DNA of 22,740 nucleotides from Cyanobacteria bacterium UBA3803 (lineage in GTDB: Bacteria; Cyanobacteriota; Vampirovibrionia; Gastranaerophilales; Gastranaerophilaceae), in NCBI GenBank assembly GCA_002369055.1, contig DFEL01000025.1, positions 1 to 22,740 on the forward strand, read 5' to 3'. Shown here one piece after another: positions 7,967 to 14,083 of this stretch (the first letter of the stretch is position 1; each line of letters starts with the position of its first letter). Position numbers and translations under genes: made by a program. The notes under the pieces are model-generated. The model was not told the origin of the DNA and made no database searches. It worked only from the letters and a program-made list of their open reading frames with translations.

Positions 7967-9775
7967 ATGGATAATATAAAACTGAATGGTGTAAGAAATG
8001 TACAAGCACCAAAGGTAAGTAAAGTTAAAAAACAACATATTCCTGAACAAGCTCCGGACTCTTATAGTAATAAAGAGTTCAAGCTTGGCAATGCTATGAA
8101 TACTTTGGAAAACATTAAGACAACTCGCAGGGGAGAAGAATGTTCTAAATTTAGTAATGAAGAATTAGATAAATTGCAAACTGCTATAAAAAAAGATCCT
8201 GAAAAATGGGAATCTATAAGAAAATTAGCGACAACACCATTTGTAAATAGTAGAACAGTTGTAGACTTAGCATCAAGAAAAAAGGATATTCTTGATGCAG
8301 TAATTCCGTTCGCTACTGAGCCTGCTAAAGATAAAAATAATACAAGTAAATATAAATCATTTGAACTTGCGGAGATGGCTGATTTTGCAGCTTCTAAAGG
8401 TGTTGAAAGACTTAATCGTGTAAAACCACTTATCAAAACACAATTATCCGGTGATAATGTTTTATCAATTGCAGCTTCGTCAAGATGTAAGGATAAAATT
8501 GATAAAATTGCATCAAAAGTTCTTGATATGGAAAATGTAGTAGGTAATAACTTAGAGGAAACTTCATTTGGTCTTAATAATTACGATACAAAAAGTTATG
8601 TAATAAATGTTTGTACAAAGGATGATCAAGTTTATACAGAAATACTTGATGAAGATTTTAAACGTCAAGCAGTTGAAAATGAGTCATTATATGAAACAAC
8701 CGGAAAATTTTATCGAATAAAAAAAACAAATGATTTAAGAAACAATACAACTTCAAAAGTAAGATTAGAATTAGATGATGGTCGTGAGATAGTCACTCAT
8801 GAAGTCAGAGTTGTAAAAGATAAAAACGGTAAAATTTTAAGAAAAGAGTATACAGCACCATCAGATGTTAAAGGTATTTTTGACATCAAATATGTTGACG
8901 CTGAAGGTAATGAAAAAATTGTAAGTGAAGGTCATGTTAATAAAAAGACAGGCATTACAACAATTAAAAAAGACATGGAATCTTTAGACGGAACAAGAAC
9001 AATATATTCTTACGAAGATGACCCTCAAGGTAACAGAATTTCTGATTACAAAATTGTTGATAAAAATGGTAAAGTTCTTTTGAATAACAGTAATACATTT
9101 GAAGTTGTAGATAAAAATAAATTTATTTCATCAAAAAATGATCAAAAATATGAAATTACTGTTGATAAACATGAATTAAACGTAAGAGATTTGAATAATC
9201 CTGAACGCCATGCGACAATTTCAATTGATAAGCAAATCAGCGGTAACAAAAAAGAAATAATGAAATCATTAAAGGCTATGCCGGGTGAAGAATTATTCAA
9301 GTTGGCACAATCAACAAAGAGTTTAGTTGGTATAGACAATAGCATGGATGCTTATTTTGATCCCGGTGATAAATCTATCCATTCAGGCAGCAACTTATTC
9401 GTAATTATGCATGAATTGGGACATGCAAGAAATTATAAAGATGTAGATGGTTCAAGTGATGAGTCTTTTTTTGATACACATTATAAGTCAATAATGGATG
9501 ATAAAGAAGTCCAAAAAGTTTACGAAAAAGAAAGAAAAGCATTTAATAAAGCATTTCCGGATACACAACGTAATCACATTGATTATTTCATTAATAAATT
9601 GGCTCATTATAATGGTAAATGGGGTGGTTTAGATGAAACAATTGCTGAATCAAATGCGTTGTTGACAACACCATATTCAGGCACAAACCTTACAATACGT
9701 TCTCAATATTTGCAACAATACTTCCCTAGAACAATTGCTTTGTTAGACCAAAAATCAAATGAAGCATTAGCATAA
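7967..9775 (+). CDS. Putative zinc metallopeptidase-like protein, tandem copy 2 (602 aa)
   Basis: Paralog of the preceding gene, collinear over its full length. HELGH is at 482-486 and ETIAES at 556-562 (E557, E561), so the proposed zinc site is intact in both copies. Residues about 255-460 and the last 26 residues (from IRSQYLQQYF to the C-terminus) are nearly identical between copies, whereas residues 1-255 and the loop just before the C-terminal block (KWGGLDETIAES, PYSGTNLT) differ much more. The N-terminal motif is APDSYSNKE in place of APDTFEKSG. The Shine-Dalgarno (AAAAAAGG) lies 12 bases before ATG, longer than usual. A strong terminator follows. The pair looks like a duplicated gene whose ends and core are kept alike by selection or gene conversion; substrate and location are unknown. 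Confidence 0.8.
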   Translation: MDNIKLNGVRNVQAPKVSKVKKQHIPEQAPDSYSNKEFKLGNAMNTLENIKTTRRGEECSKFSNEELDKLQTAIKKDPEKWESIRKLATTPFVNSRTVVDLASRKKDILDAVIPFATEPAKDKNNTSKYKSFELAEMADFAASKGVERLNRVKPLIKTQLSGDNVLSIAASSRCKDKIDKIASKVLDMENVVGNNLEETSFGLNNYDTKSYVINVCTKDDQVYTEILDEDFKRQAVENESLYETTGKFYRIKKTNDLRNNTTSKVRLELDDGREIVTHEVRVVKDKNGKILRKEYTAPSDVKGIFDIKYVDAEGNEKIVSEGHVNKKTGITTIKKDMESLDGTRTIYSYEDDPQGNRISDYKIVDKNGKVLLNNSNTFEVVDKNKFISSKNDQKYEITVDKHELNVRDLNNPERHATISIDKQISGNKKEIMKSLKAMPGEELFKLAQSTKSLVGIDNSMDAYFDPGDKSIHSGSNLFVIMHELGHARNYKDVDGSSDESFFDTHYKSIMDDKEVQKVYEKERKAFNKAFPDTQRNHIDYFINKLAHYNGKWGGLDETIAESNALLTTPYSGTNLTIRSQYLQQYFPRTIALLDQKSNEALA

Positions 9776-9801
9776 GTTTAACTTACAAACATATAATCTA
9801 A

Positions 9802-9838
9802 AGACAATTGCCTAAATAGGTGATTGTCTTTTTTTTAT
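9802..9838 (+). terminator. Intrinsic terminator of the HELGH pair
   Basis: An 11-bp stem (9802-9812 with 9819-9829, two G-U pairs) with loop TAAATA is followed by eight T. It lies 26 bases after the stop at 9775. Confidence 0.9.
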
Positions 9839-9852
9839 TTATTTTGTATAAA
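9824..9852 (+). promoter_or_regulatory. Putative promoter of the Hsp20-like gene, overlapping the terminator
   Basis: TTGTCT (9824-9829), which is also the 3' arm of the terminator stem, is 17 bases upstream of TATAAA (9847-9852), itself preceded by TG. The ATG at 9882 follows AAAAGGAG. No CIRCE element or other heat-shock operator is visible. Confidence 0.45.
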
Positions 9853-9881
9853 TTGTATATAAAATTAGAAAAGGAGAAAAT

Positions 9882-10445
9882 ATGGAAGAAAATTTTAACA
9901 AATTTGAGCACGAAAACGAACATAAACATTGCCATTGCAAAGAAAACTGTTTTAAATATGCACTAATGTTTTTTGCAACATTATTGGGTGCATTTTTAGC
10001 ATTTTATTTTGTGGCAGACTATACGTTAAAAATGATGTTCAGCCCTGAATATCACATGCGTCATGCAGAAAAAATGATTAGACAAATGGACAAAAACATT
10101 GAAAAAGAATTAAACAGAGATTTCAGCAGAGATTTTGATAAAGAAATAAAAGTCATAGGAAAATCAATGCAAACTCCGGTTGAAATTTCAGAAAATAATA
10201 ATTCTTACGTTGTAACAGTAACATTAAAACCATTTGGCAATAATGCTAAAAATGTTAAAGTAAGTGTTGAAGACGATAATATTTTAAAAATTGAAGGTTC
10301 AAATGAAGTCAAAAAAGGTGGCAGAGAAAATATGATTAATTTAATGCAAGCATATAAACTTCAAAAAAAAGTTGATAAAGAAAAAATTACAACTAAAGAA
10401 GAACATGGAAATTACATAGTAACAATACCATTTATCGCTCAATAG
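9882..10445 (+). CDS. Membrane-anchored Hsp20/alpha-crystallin-like protein (187 aa)
   Basis: Residues 99-185 read as an alpha-crystallin domain: NSYVVTVTLKPFGNNAKNVKVSVEDDNILKIEG has the usual strand-turn-strand spacing of small heat-shock proteins, and VTIPF near the C-terminus matches the last strand. Unlike standard cytosolic Hsp20 proteins it has one hydrophobic segment (about 24-46, YALMFFATLLGAFLAFYFV), preceded by a short acidic tail with a His/Cys cluster HENEHKHCHCKENC that could bind metal. A charged amphipathic stretch (50-97) links membrane and domain. Topology cannot be fixed from sequence: the N-terminal tail is acidic and the positive residues lie after the membrane segment. 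Shine-Dalgarno AAAAGGAG is strong. The gene stands alone between two terminators. A role in membrane-surface holdase activity is inferred from the domain only. Confidence 0.75.
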   Translation: MEENFNKFEHENEHKHCHCKENCFKYALMFFATLLGAFLAFYFVADYTLKMMFSPEYHMRHAEKMIRQMDKNIEKELNRDFSRDFDKEIKVIGKSMQTPVEISENNNSYVVTVTLKPFGNNAKNVKVSVEDDNILKIEGSNEVKKGGRENMINLMQAYKLQKKVDKEKITTKEEHGNYIVTIPFIAQ

Positions 10446-10467
10446 TTATTAACAAAAATTTACAAAT

Positions 10468-10506
10468 AGGCTATAACCATGACAATTATTGGTTATAGCT
10501 TGTTTT
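10468..10506 (+). terminator. Intrinsic terminator after the Hsp20-like gene
   Basis: A 10-bp perfect stem GCTATAACCA / TGGTTATAGC (10470-10479 with 10490-10499), extendable by a G-U and an A-U pair, is followed by TTGTTTTATT. It lies 23 bases after the stop. Confidence 0.8.
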
Positions 10507-10528
10507 ATTATAAATGTATAGGTGTAAT
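10500..10528 (+). promoter_or_regulatory. Putative promoter of the 131-aa gene
   Basis: TTGTTT (10500-10505) and TGTAAT (10523-10528) with a 17-base spacer, starting in the T-tract of the preceding terminator. The ATG at 10553 follows GAAAGGA. Confidence 0.4.
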
Positions 10529-10552
10529 ATATTATTTGAAAGGACATAAAAA

Positions 10553-10948
10553 ATGAGTTTTGCTCCAACAACAAAAGTTGGTTACGAAGGCGGATTAGCA
10601 CACGATAGAAAGATTTTAGAACAAATTAGTACAGCAGGTGCAGCAGATGGAAACGGTTTTACACCGAAAATAGAAATTCCAAAAGACGCTTTATTGGCTG
10701 ATACGGTTGAAATAGGCGGAGCAGAAAAAACATCAAACGGAGCCGGCAAAAAGAAATTACTTTCAACAGGAGTTCTTTTAGCAGGTGGAGCATTAATCGG
10801 ATATTTATGTAAAGGTCAAATTTCAAAATGTATCGAAACCGTAAAAAATACCGTAGGTCAATTTTTTGCAAATGGCAAACCTGCTGAATTATTAGCATCA
10901 GGAAAAGGTTTAATTGAAAAAGCAAAAGGATTTATTTTTGCAAAATAA
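10553..10948 (+). CDS. Small unknown protein with one hydrophobic segment (131 aa)
   Basis: Not recognised. Residues 1-66 are polar and Gly/Ala-rich with no obvious domain and contain DTVEIGG (50-56), which resembles the APDTFEKSG motif of the HELGH proteins. Residues 69-85 (LLSTGVLLAGGALIGYL) are a single Gly-rich hydrophobic segment that could cross the membrane or bury in it. Two Cys (86 and 93) and a short amphipathic helix follow (CIETVKNTVGQFF), and the last 30 residues are Ala/Lys/Gly-rich. There is no cleavable signal peptide. Strong Shine-Dalgarno, an upstream promoter and a downstream terminator mark it as a complete monocistronic gene. It could be a small membrane-associated or holin-like protein; I cannot choose between these. 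Confidence 0.75.
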   Translation: MSFAPTTKVGYEGGLAHDRKILEQISTAGAADGNGFTPKIEIPKDALLADTVEIGGAEKTSNGAGKKKLLSTGVLLAGGALIGYLCKGQISKCIETVKNTVGQFFANGKPAELLASGKGLIEKAKGFIFAK

Positions 10949-10996
10949 AAATGAAATTATAATTAGGTAAGGAAAAAGGAAAGCAAAAAAATATTC

Positions 10997-11023
10997 AGGC
11001 GATTTAAAAATCGCCTTTTTTTT
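10997..11023 (+). terminator. Intrinsic terminator after the 131-aa gene
   Basis: Stem AGGCGATT / AATCGCCT (10997-11004 with 11009-11016), loop TAAA, followed by eight or more T. It lies three bases before the -35 of the next promoter. Confidence 0.9.
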
Positions 11024-11025
11024 AC

Positions 11026-11055
11026 TTGATAAAATAAAAAAGTTTATGCTAAAAT
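11026..11055 (+). promoter_or_regulatory. Promoter of the repeat/tRNA-Lys unit
   Basis: TTGATA (11026-11031) and TAAAAT (11050-11055) are 18 bases apart, with an extended-type TGC immediately before the -10. A start near 11062 would put both 97-nt units and the tRNA in one precursor transcript. Confidence 0.6.
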
Positions 11056-11084
11056 AGAGATACAAAATATCTTAAATTTAATAC

Positions 11085-11181
11085 GGGTGTATGGCACTCT
11101 GCCGAGAAAAACAATTGAATATTGTTTTTCGAGAGGAAGGTAGCGCAGAACGCTACCACAATAAAATTAACAATTTAATAC
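11085..11181 (+). repeat. 97-nt tandem unit, copy 1 (tRNA-5'-end-like, structured)
   Basis: First of two base-for-base identical 97-nt units. It opens GGGTGTATGGC, matching tRNA-Lys positions 1-11 at 10 of 11 bases, and later contains GGTAGCGCAG, identical to tRNA positions 17-26. Between and after these it forms its own hairpins: a short GGCA/TGCC, a perfect 10-bp GAAAAACAAT / ATTGTTTTTC with loop TGAAT, and a perfect 7-bp GGTAGCG / CGCTACC with loop CAGAA (11139-11157). It lacks a 3' acceptor strand and a T arm, so it is not a functional tRNA by itself. It is followed by an A/T-rich spacer ending AATTTAATAC that also precedes each next unit. Confidence 0.85.
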
Positions 11182-11278
11182 GGGTGTATGGCACTCTGCC
11201 GAGAAAAACAATTGAATATTGTTTTTCGAGAGGAAGGTAGCGCAGAACGCTACCACAATAAAATTAACAATTTAATAC
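11182..11278 (+). repeat. 97-nt tandem unit, copy 2
   Basis: Identical to the unit at 11085-11181 in all 97 positions by direct reading. Its third hairpin is at 11236-11254. It ends exactly one base before the tRNA-Lys start, so the period of 97 continues into the tRNA: unit 1 at 11085, unit 2 at 11182, tRNA at 11279. Confidence 0.85.
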
Positions 11279-11350
11279 GGGTGTGTGGCGCAGTGGTAGC
11301 GCAGTTGACTCTTAATCAATTGGTCGCGGGTTCGAATCCCTCCACACCCA
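11279..11350 (+). tRNA. tRNA-Lys (anticodon CTT)
   Basis: A 72-nt cloverleaf. The acceptor stem GGGTGTG / CACACCC is perfect (7 bp) with discriminator A; CCA is not encoded. D arm is GCGC-AGTGGTA-GCGC, anticodon arm GTTGA-CTCTTAA-TCAAT with anticodon CTT (Lys, AAG codon), variable loop TGGTC, T arm GCGGG-TTCGAAT-CCCTC. The T stem has one C-T mismatch at 50/64 where CCCGC would pair fully. Lys-AAG is usually a minor codon in AT-rich genomes, where tRNA-Lys(TTT) carries the main load. No terminator directly follows. Confidence 0.9.
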
Positions 11351-11357
11351 TTTTTTA

Positions 11358-11385
11358 TTGTAAAATTTTTATTGTAAACTATAAT
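11358..11385 (+). promoter_or_regulatory. Putative promoter of the rubrerythrin operon
   Basis: TTGTAA (11358-11363) and TATAAT (11380-11385) with a 16-base spacer lie between the tRNA end and the ATG at 11422. A second TATAAT occurs at 11389-11394 without a good -35. No PerR or Fur box could be recognised with confidence. Confidence 0.45.
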
Positions 11386-11421
11386 TACTATAATATAGGT
11401 AACATCACAAAAGGAGTAAAT

Positions 11422-11985
11422 ATGAATTTTTTTGGACAAACAAAAGGCTCAGAAATAGAAAAACAAATTGCACAATTAGCCTCAGGTGAAGCGGTTGGTG
11501 GTGCTATGTATTATGCTCTTGCAAAAGTTGCAAAAGAAATGTTTGGTTTAGATGATGTTGCTAAAGAATTTATTGAACTTGGTAATCAAGAAACAAATCA
11601 CGGTGCATTTTATGCCATGCTAAACGGACGATATCCAATTAATGAAAAAGATTTTTGGAATTTAATAAAAGGTTTATCAAAAGCAGAATTTAAAGGCGAA
11701 GGAAATATTAATCAACTTGCCGACAAACTTGCCTTAATGGGAATAGACAATGAAGCAGTGGAACAAGTAAGAGAGTTTGCTTTGCAAGAAAAACATCATG
11801 GAGAAGTAACAAAAGCAATTATTGATAAATATGCACCAAAAGATAATGAAGAAGATAATTCGAATAAACCTGTTTATGTATGCAGCGTTTGCGGTTTTGA
11901 ATATGTCGGAGATTTAGATAAAGAACCTGATAGTTACAAATGTCCGATTTGTGCTTGTGCAAAAGGTGTATTTAAAAAACAATAA
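11422..11985 (+). CDS. Rubrerythrin family protein
   Basis: Non-haem di-iron peroxidase that detoxifies hydrogen peroxide in anaerobes. The ferritin-like helical domain (1-135) has E23 in SGEAVGG, ExxH at E57/H60 (ETNH) and ExxH at E123/H126 (EKHH). The C-terminal rubredoxin-like knuckle has C154, C157, C174 and C177 (CSVC, then CPIC) for the electron-transfer iron. Start chosen at 11422 (MNFFGQTKGSE): AAGGAG lies five bases upstream. The same frame is open back to 11188, but that stretch runs through the tRNA and repeats and has no Shine-Dalgarno. It heads a run of four closely spaced genes ending with a DNA glycosylase, consistent with an oxidative-damage response. The natural electron donor is not certain; the EFR1-like flavodoxin/ferredoxin next door is a candidate by position only. 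Confidence 0.93.
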   Translation: MNFFGQTKGSEIEKQIAQLASGEAVGGAMYYALAKVAKEMFGLDDVAKEFIELGNQETNHGAFYAMLNGRYPINEKDFWNLIKGLSKAEFKGEGNINQLADKLALMGIDNEAVEQVREFALQEKHHGEVTKAIIDKYAPKDNEEDNSNKPVYVCSVCGFEYVGDLDKEPDSYKCPICACAKGVFKKQ

Positions 11986-12029
11986 AAGCTTTATTTGTAA
12001 AAATTAACACAAACCTTAAAGGTATTATT

Positions 12030-12788
12030 ATGAAAATTCTTTACTTTACAGGAACAGGTAATTGTTTGTCGGTTGCAAAATGTTTTGAAGCTGAACTTCT
12101 TTCTATTCCGCAAATGATTAAAAATAATATCTATGAAATTGAAGATGATGTCATAGGAATTGTTTATCCCGTATATGCAGTTTCTGTTCCGGATATAGTA
12201 AGAAATTATCTTGAAAAATGTAAAATTAATGCAAATTATACTTTTGTTATAGCAACTTATGGTTTTACAGCCTGTGGCTCTTTAAACGAAATGAAAAAAC
12301 TTCTTAAATCAAACGGAAATAAAGCTGATTATTATTCTTCTTTACTAATGGTTGATAATTATCTTCCGTTTTTTGATATTGAAAAACAATTAAAGATGTT
12401 AAACAAAAAAAACATTGAAAATAATTTAAAAACAATTATTGAAGAAATTAATTCAAGAGTAACAAAAGAAACAAATTGCGGCTGGATTAACAATTTAATT
12501 TCGAGTATCGGTTATAAAGTAATTAAACAAATTGAAAAATATACACCAAAAATGTTTTACGTTAATGATGACTGTATCTTGTGCGGAACTTGTAAAAAAG
12601 TTTGCCCAAACAATAATATAGAACAAGAAAATAAAAACAAACCTATTTTTAAAAATAATTGTACAGGTTGTCTTGCTTGTATTCATAATTGTCCAAAAAA
12701 TGCTATTCAGATGAAGCTTCAAAGAAGTAAAAAACGTTTTAGAAATTCAAATATATCTTTAAATGAAATTATTAAATCAAATAATTAA
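12030..12788 (+). CDS. EFR1-type flavodoxin/2x[4Fe-4S] ferredoxin fusion
   Basis: Electron carrier of the EFR1 type. The N-terminal half (1-145) is flavodoxin-like, with the FMN phosphate loop YFTGTGNCLSVAK near the start and a YPVYAVSVP segment. The C-terminal part has two bacterial-ferredoxin clusters: C182-x2-C185-x2-C188-x3-C192 (CILCGTCKKVCP) and C211-x2-C214-x2-C217-x3-C221 (CTGCLACIHNCP). At 252 residues it is the usual length for this fusion. It follows rubrerythrin by 44 bases with AAAGG ahead of ATG and no terminator between, so it may deliver electrons to rubrerythrin or to other anaerobic oxidoreductases. That pairing is inferred from position. A basic tail (QRSKKRFRNS) ends the protein. 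Confidence 0.9.
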   Translation: MKILYFTGTGNCLSVAKCFEAELLSIPQMIKNNIYEIEDDVIGIVYPVYAVSVPDIVRNYLEKCKINANYTFVIATYGFTACGSLNEMKKLLKSNGNKADYYSSLLMVDNYLPFFDIEKQLKMLNKKNIENNLKTIIEEINSRVTKETNCGWINNLISSIGYKVIKQIEKYTPKMFYVNDDCILCGTCKKVCPNNNIEQENKNKPIFKNNCTGCLACIHNCPKNAIQMKLQRSKKRFRNSNISLNEIIKSNN

Positions 12789-12808
12789 ACAATAAAATAA
12801 GGTAAAAT

Positions 12809-13396
12809 ATGACAAACGAAAAAACTATTACAATACAAGAATTTAGAGAGTTAATGGCAAAAGAAACCTATGTTGAAACAGGTACGGAACTATTCAATAC
12901 TTTTCATAAATTTAGTCAAGAAGCACTAAAAATTACTTCTGAATTAAATAATAAATATCATACCCCTGAAGAAATCAGAGAACTTTTTTCAAAATTGACA
13001 GAAAGTGATATTGATGAAACTTTCGGACTATTTCCACCTTTTTATACCGATTGCGGAAAAAATATTAAAATAGGTAAAAATGTTTTTATTAATGCATGCT
13101 GTCGTTTTCAAGATCAAGGCGGCATTGAAATCAAAGAAGGTACATTAATAGGTCACAATACAACAATTGCAACGTTAAATCACGATTTTAACCCGAATAA
13201 AAGACAAAATATTTCACCAAAACACGTAAAAATAGGTAAAAATGTATGGATAGGCTCTGATTGTACAATTTTACCCGGTGTAGAAATAGGAGATGGTGCA
13301 ATAATCGGAGCAGGCAGCGTTGTTACAAAATCCATTCCAAAAAATACAATAGCAGTTGGAAATCCTGCGAAAGTAATAAGAAAAATTCAAGAATAA
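12809..13396 (+). CDS. Sugar O-acetyltransferase, left-handed beta-helix (maltose acetyltransferase type)
   Basis: Transfers acetyl from acetyl-CoA to a sugar hydroxyl. The N-terminal helical part (about 10-75) is the maltose-acetyltransferase-type cap, and residues 85-190 are hexapeptide repeats (IGKNVFINACCRF, IGHNTTIATL, IGKNVWIGSDCTILPGVEIGD, IIGAGSVVTKSI). The catalytic His is H125 in LNHDFN, and GNPAKVIR near the end is the standard terminal motif. Length (195) fits the family. It starts 20 bases after the flavodoxin/ferredoxin gene with TAAGG upstream. The sugar substrate is unknown, and nothing in the neighbourhood (redox and repair genes) indicates it, so it may simply share the operon. 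Confidence 0.92.
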   Translation: MTNEKTITIQEFRELMAKETYVETGTELFNTFHKFSQEALKITSELNNKYHTPEEIRELFSKLTESDIDETFGLFPPFYTDCGKNIKIGKNVFINACCRFQDQGGIEIKEGTLIGHNTTIATLNHDFNPNKRQNISPKHVKIGKNVWIGSDCTILPGVEIGDGAIIGAGSVVTKSIPKNTIAVGNPAKVIRKIQE

Positions 13397-13407
13397 GGCT
13401 ATTTACT

Positions 13408-14013
13408 ATGGGATATTGCAGCTGGGCTGATATAAATGAAATTACTAAAACTTATCATGATAATGAGTGGGGTATTCCTGTACATGATGACCAATTGATG
13501 TTTGAGCATTTATCCCTTGAATGTCTGCAATGCGGTCTTAGTTGGGGATTAATCATGAAAAAACGAGATATTTTTCGCAAATGTTTTGATGATTTTAATT
13601 ACGAAAATATAGCAAATTTTAATGAAGACAATATTGCAAAAATATTAAATACAGAAGGTATGCTTAAATCAATAAAAAAAATTAATGCAATTATTAATAA
13701 TGCAATTTGCTATAAAAATATCAAAAAAGAATTTGGAAGCTTCTGTAATTATATTTGGTCATATTCCAACGGAAAAACAATAATATATGACGGGCATCAA
13801 GACGGAAAAATACCTGTTAGTAACGGTCTTTCAAAAATAATAAGCAAAGACTTAAAAAAAAGAGGCTTCAAATTTATAGGTGAAATAACAATATATTCTT
13901 ATCTTCAAGCATGCGGAATTATTAACGATCACTCAAAAGATTGTCCTGTTTTTGACAAAATAAACAAAAATTATCCTACAATAAAAATGAAACCGGACAA
14001 TGAAATTTTTTAA
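13408..14013 (+). CDS. tag: DNA-3-methyladenine glycosylase I
   Basis: Removes 3-methyladenine from alkylated DNA, starting base excision repair. The zinc ligands fall at the same numbering as the E. coli enzyme: C4 (MGYCSW), H17 (YHDNEWG), H175 and C179 (NDHSKDC). E38 and the following LSW (ECLQCGLSW) form the base pocket; this loop has Cys where E. coli Tag has Ala (FQAGLSW). Length is 201 residues. Start chosen at 13408: upstream codons in the same frame overlap the acetyltransferase gene and have no homology, whereas MGYCSWAD is the family N-terminus. Gap to the preceding gene is 11 bases. It is the last member of the rubrerythrin operon, a sensible grouping of peroxide defence with DNA repair. 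Confidence 0.94.
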   Translation: MGYCSWADINEITKTYHDNEWGIPVHDDQLMFEHLSLECLQCGLSWGLIMKKRDIFRKCFDDFNYENIANFNEDNIAKILNTEGMLKSIKKINAIINNAICYKNIKKEFGSFCNYIWSYSNGKTIIYDGHQDGKIPVSNGLSKIISKDLKKRGFKFIGEITIYSYLQACGIINDHSKDCPVFDKINKNYPTIKMKPDNEIF

Positions 14014-14083
14014 TAACTGTCATTTATAATTATAACCTCTATTCATGATAATATTAAATTATATAAAATAAATAGGATTAAAT

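Noticed and set aside
6110..9775. Prophage or insertion sequence origin of the tandem HELGH genes
   Set aside because: No integrase, transposase, terminal inverted repeats or target-site duplication is visible around them.
11091..11260. Small peptide starting at the ATG inside each 97-nt unit (MALCREKQLN...)
   Set aside because: 97 is not a multiple of three, so the frame changes between units; no Shine-Dalgarno; the hairpins and tRNA phasing explain the sequence better.
11188..11421. N-terminal extension of rubrerythrin, open frame through the repeats and tRNA
   Set aside because: It has no ribosome-binding site, crosses the tRNA gene and adds no family homology; AAGGAG five bases before ATG 11422 and MNFFGQTKG fit the true start.
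13261..13407. Longer N-terminus for the DNA glycosylase
   Set aside because: It lies wholly inside the acetyltransferase gene in another frame, and the family begins at MGYCSWAD.
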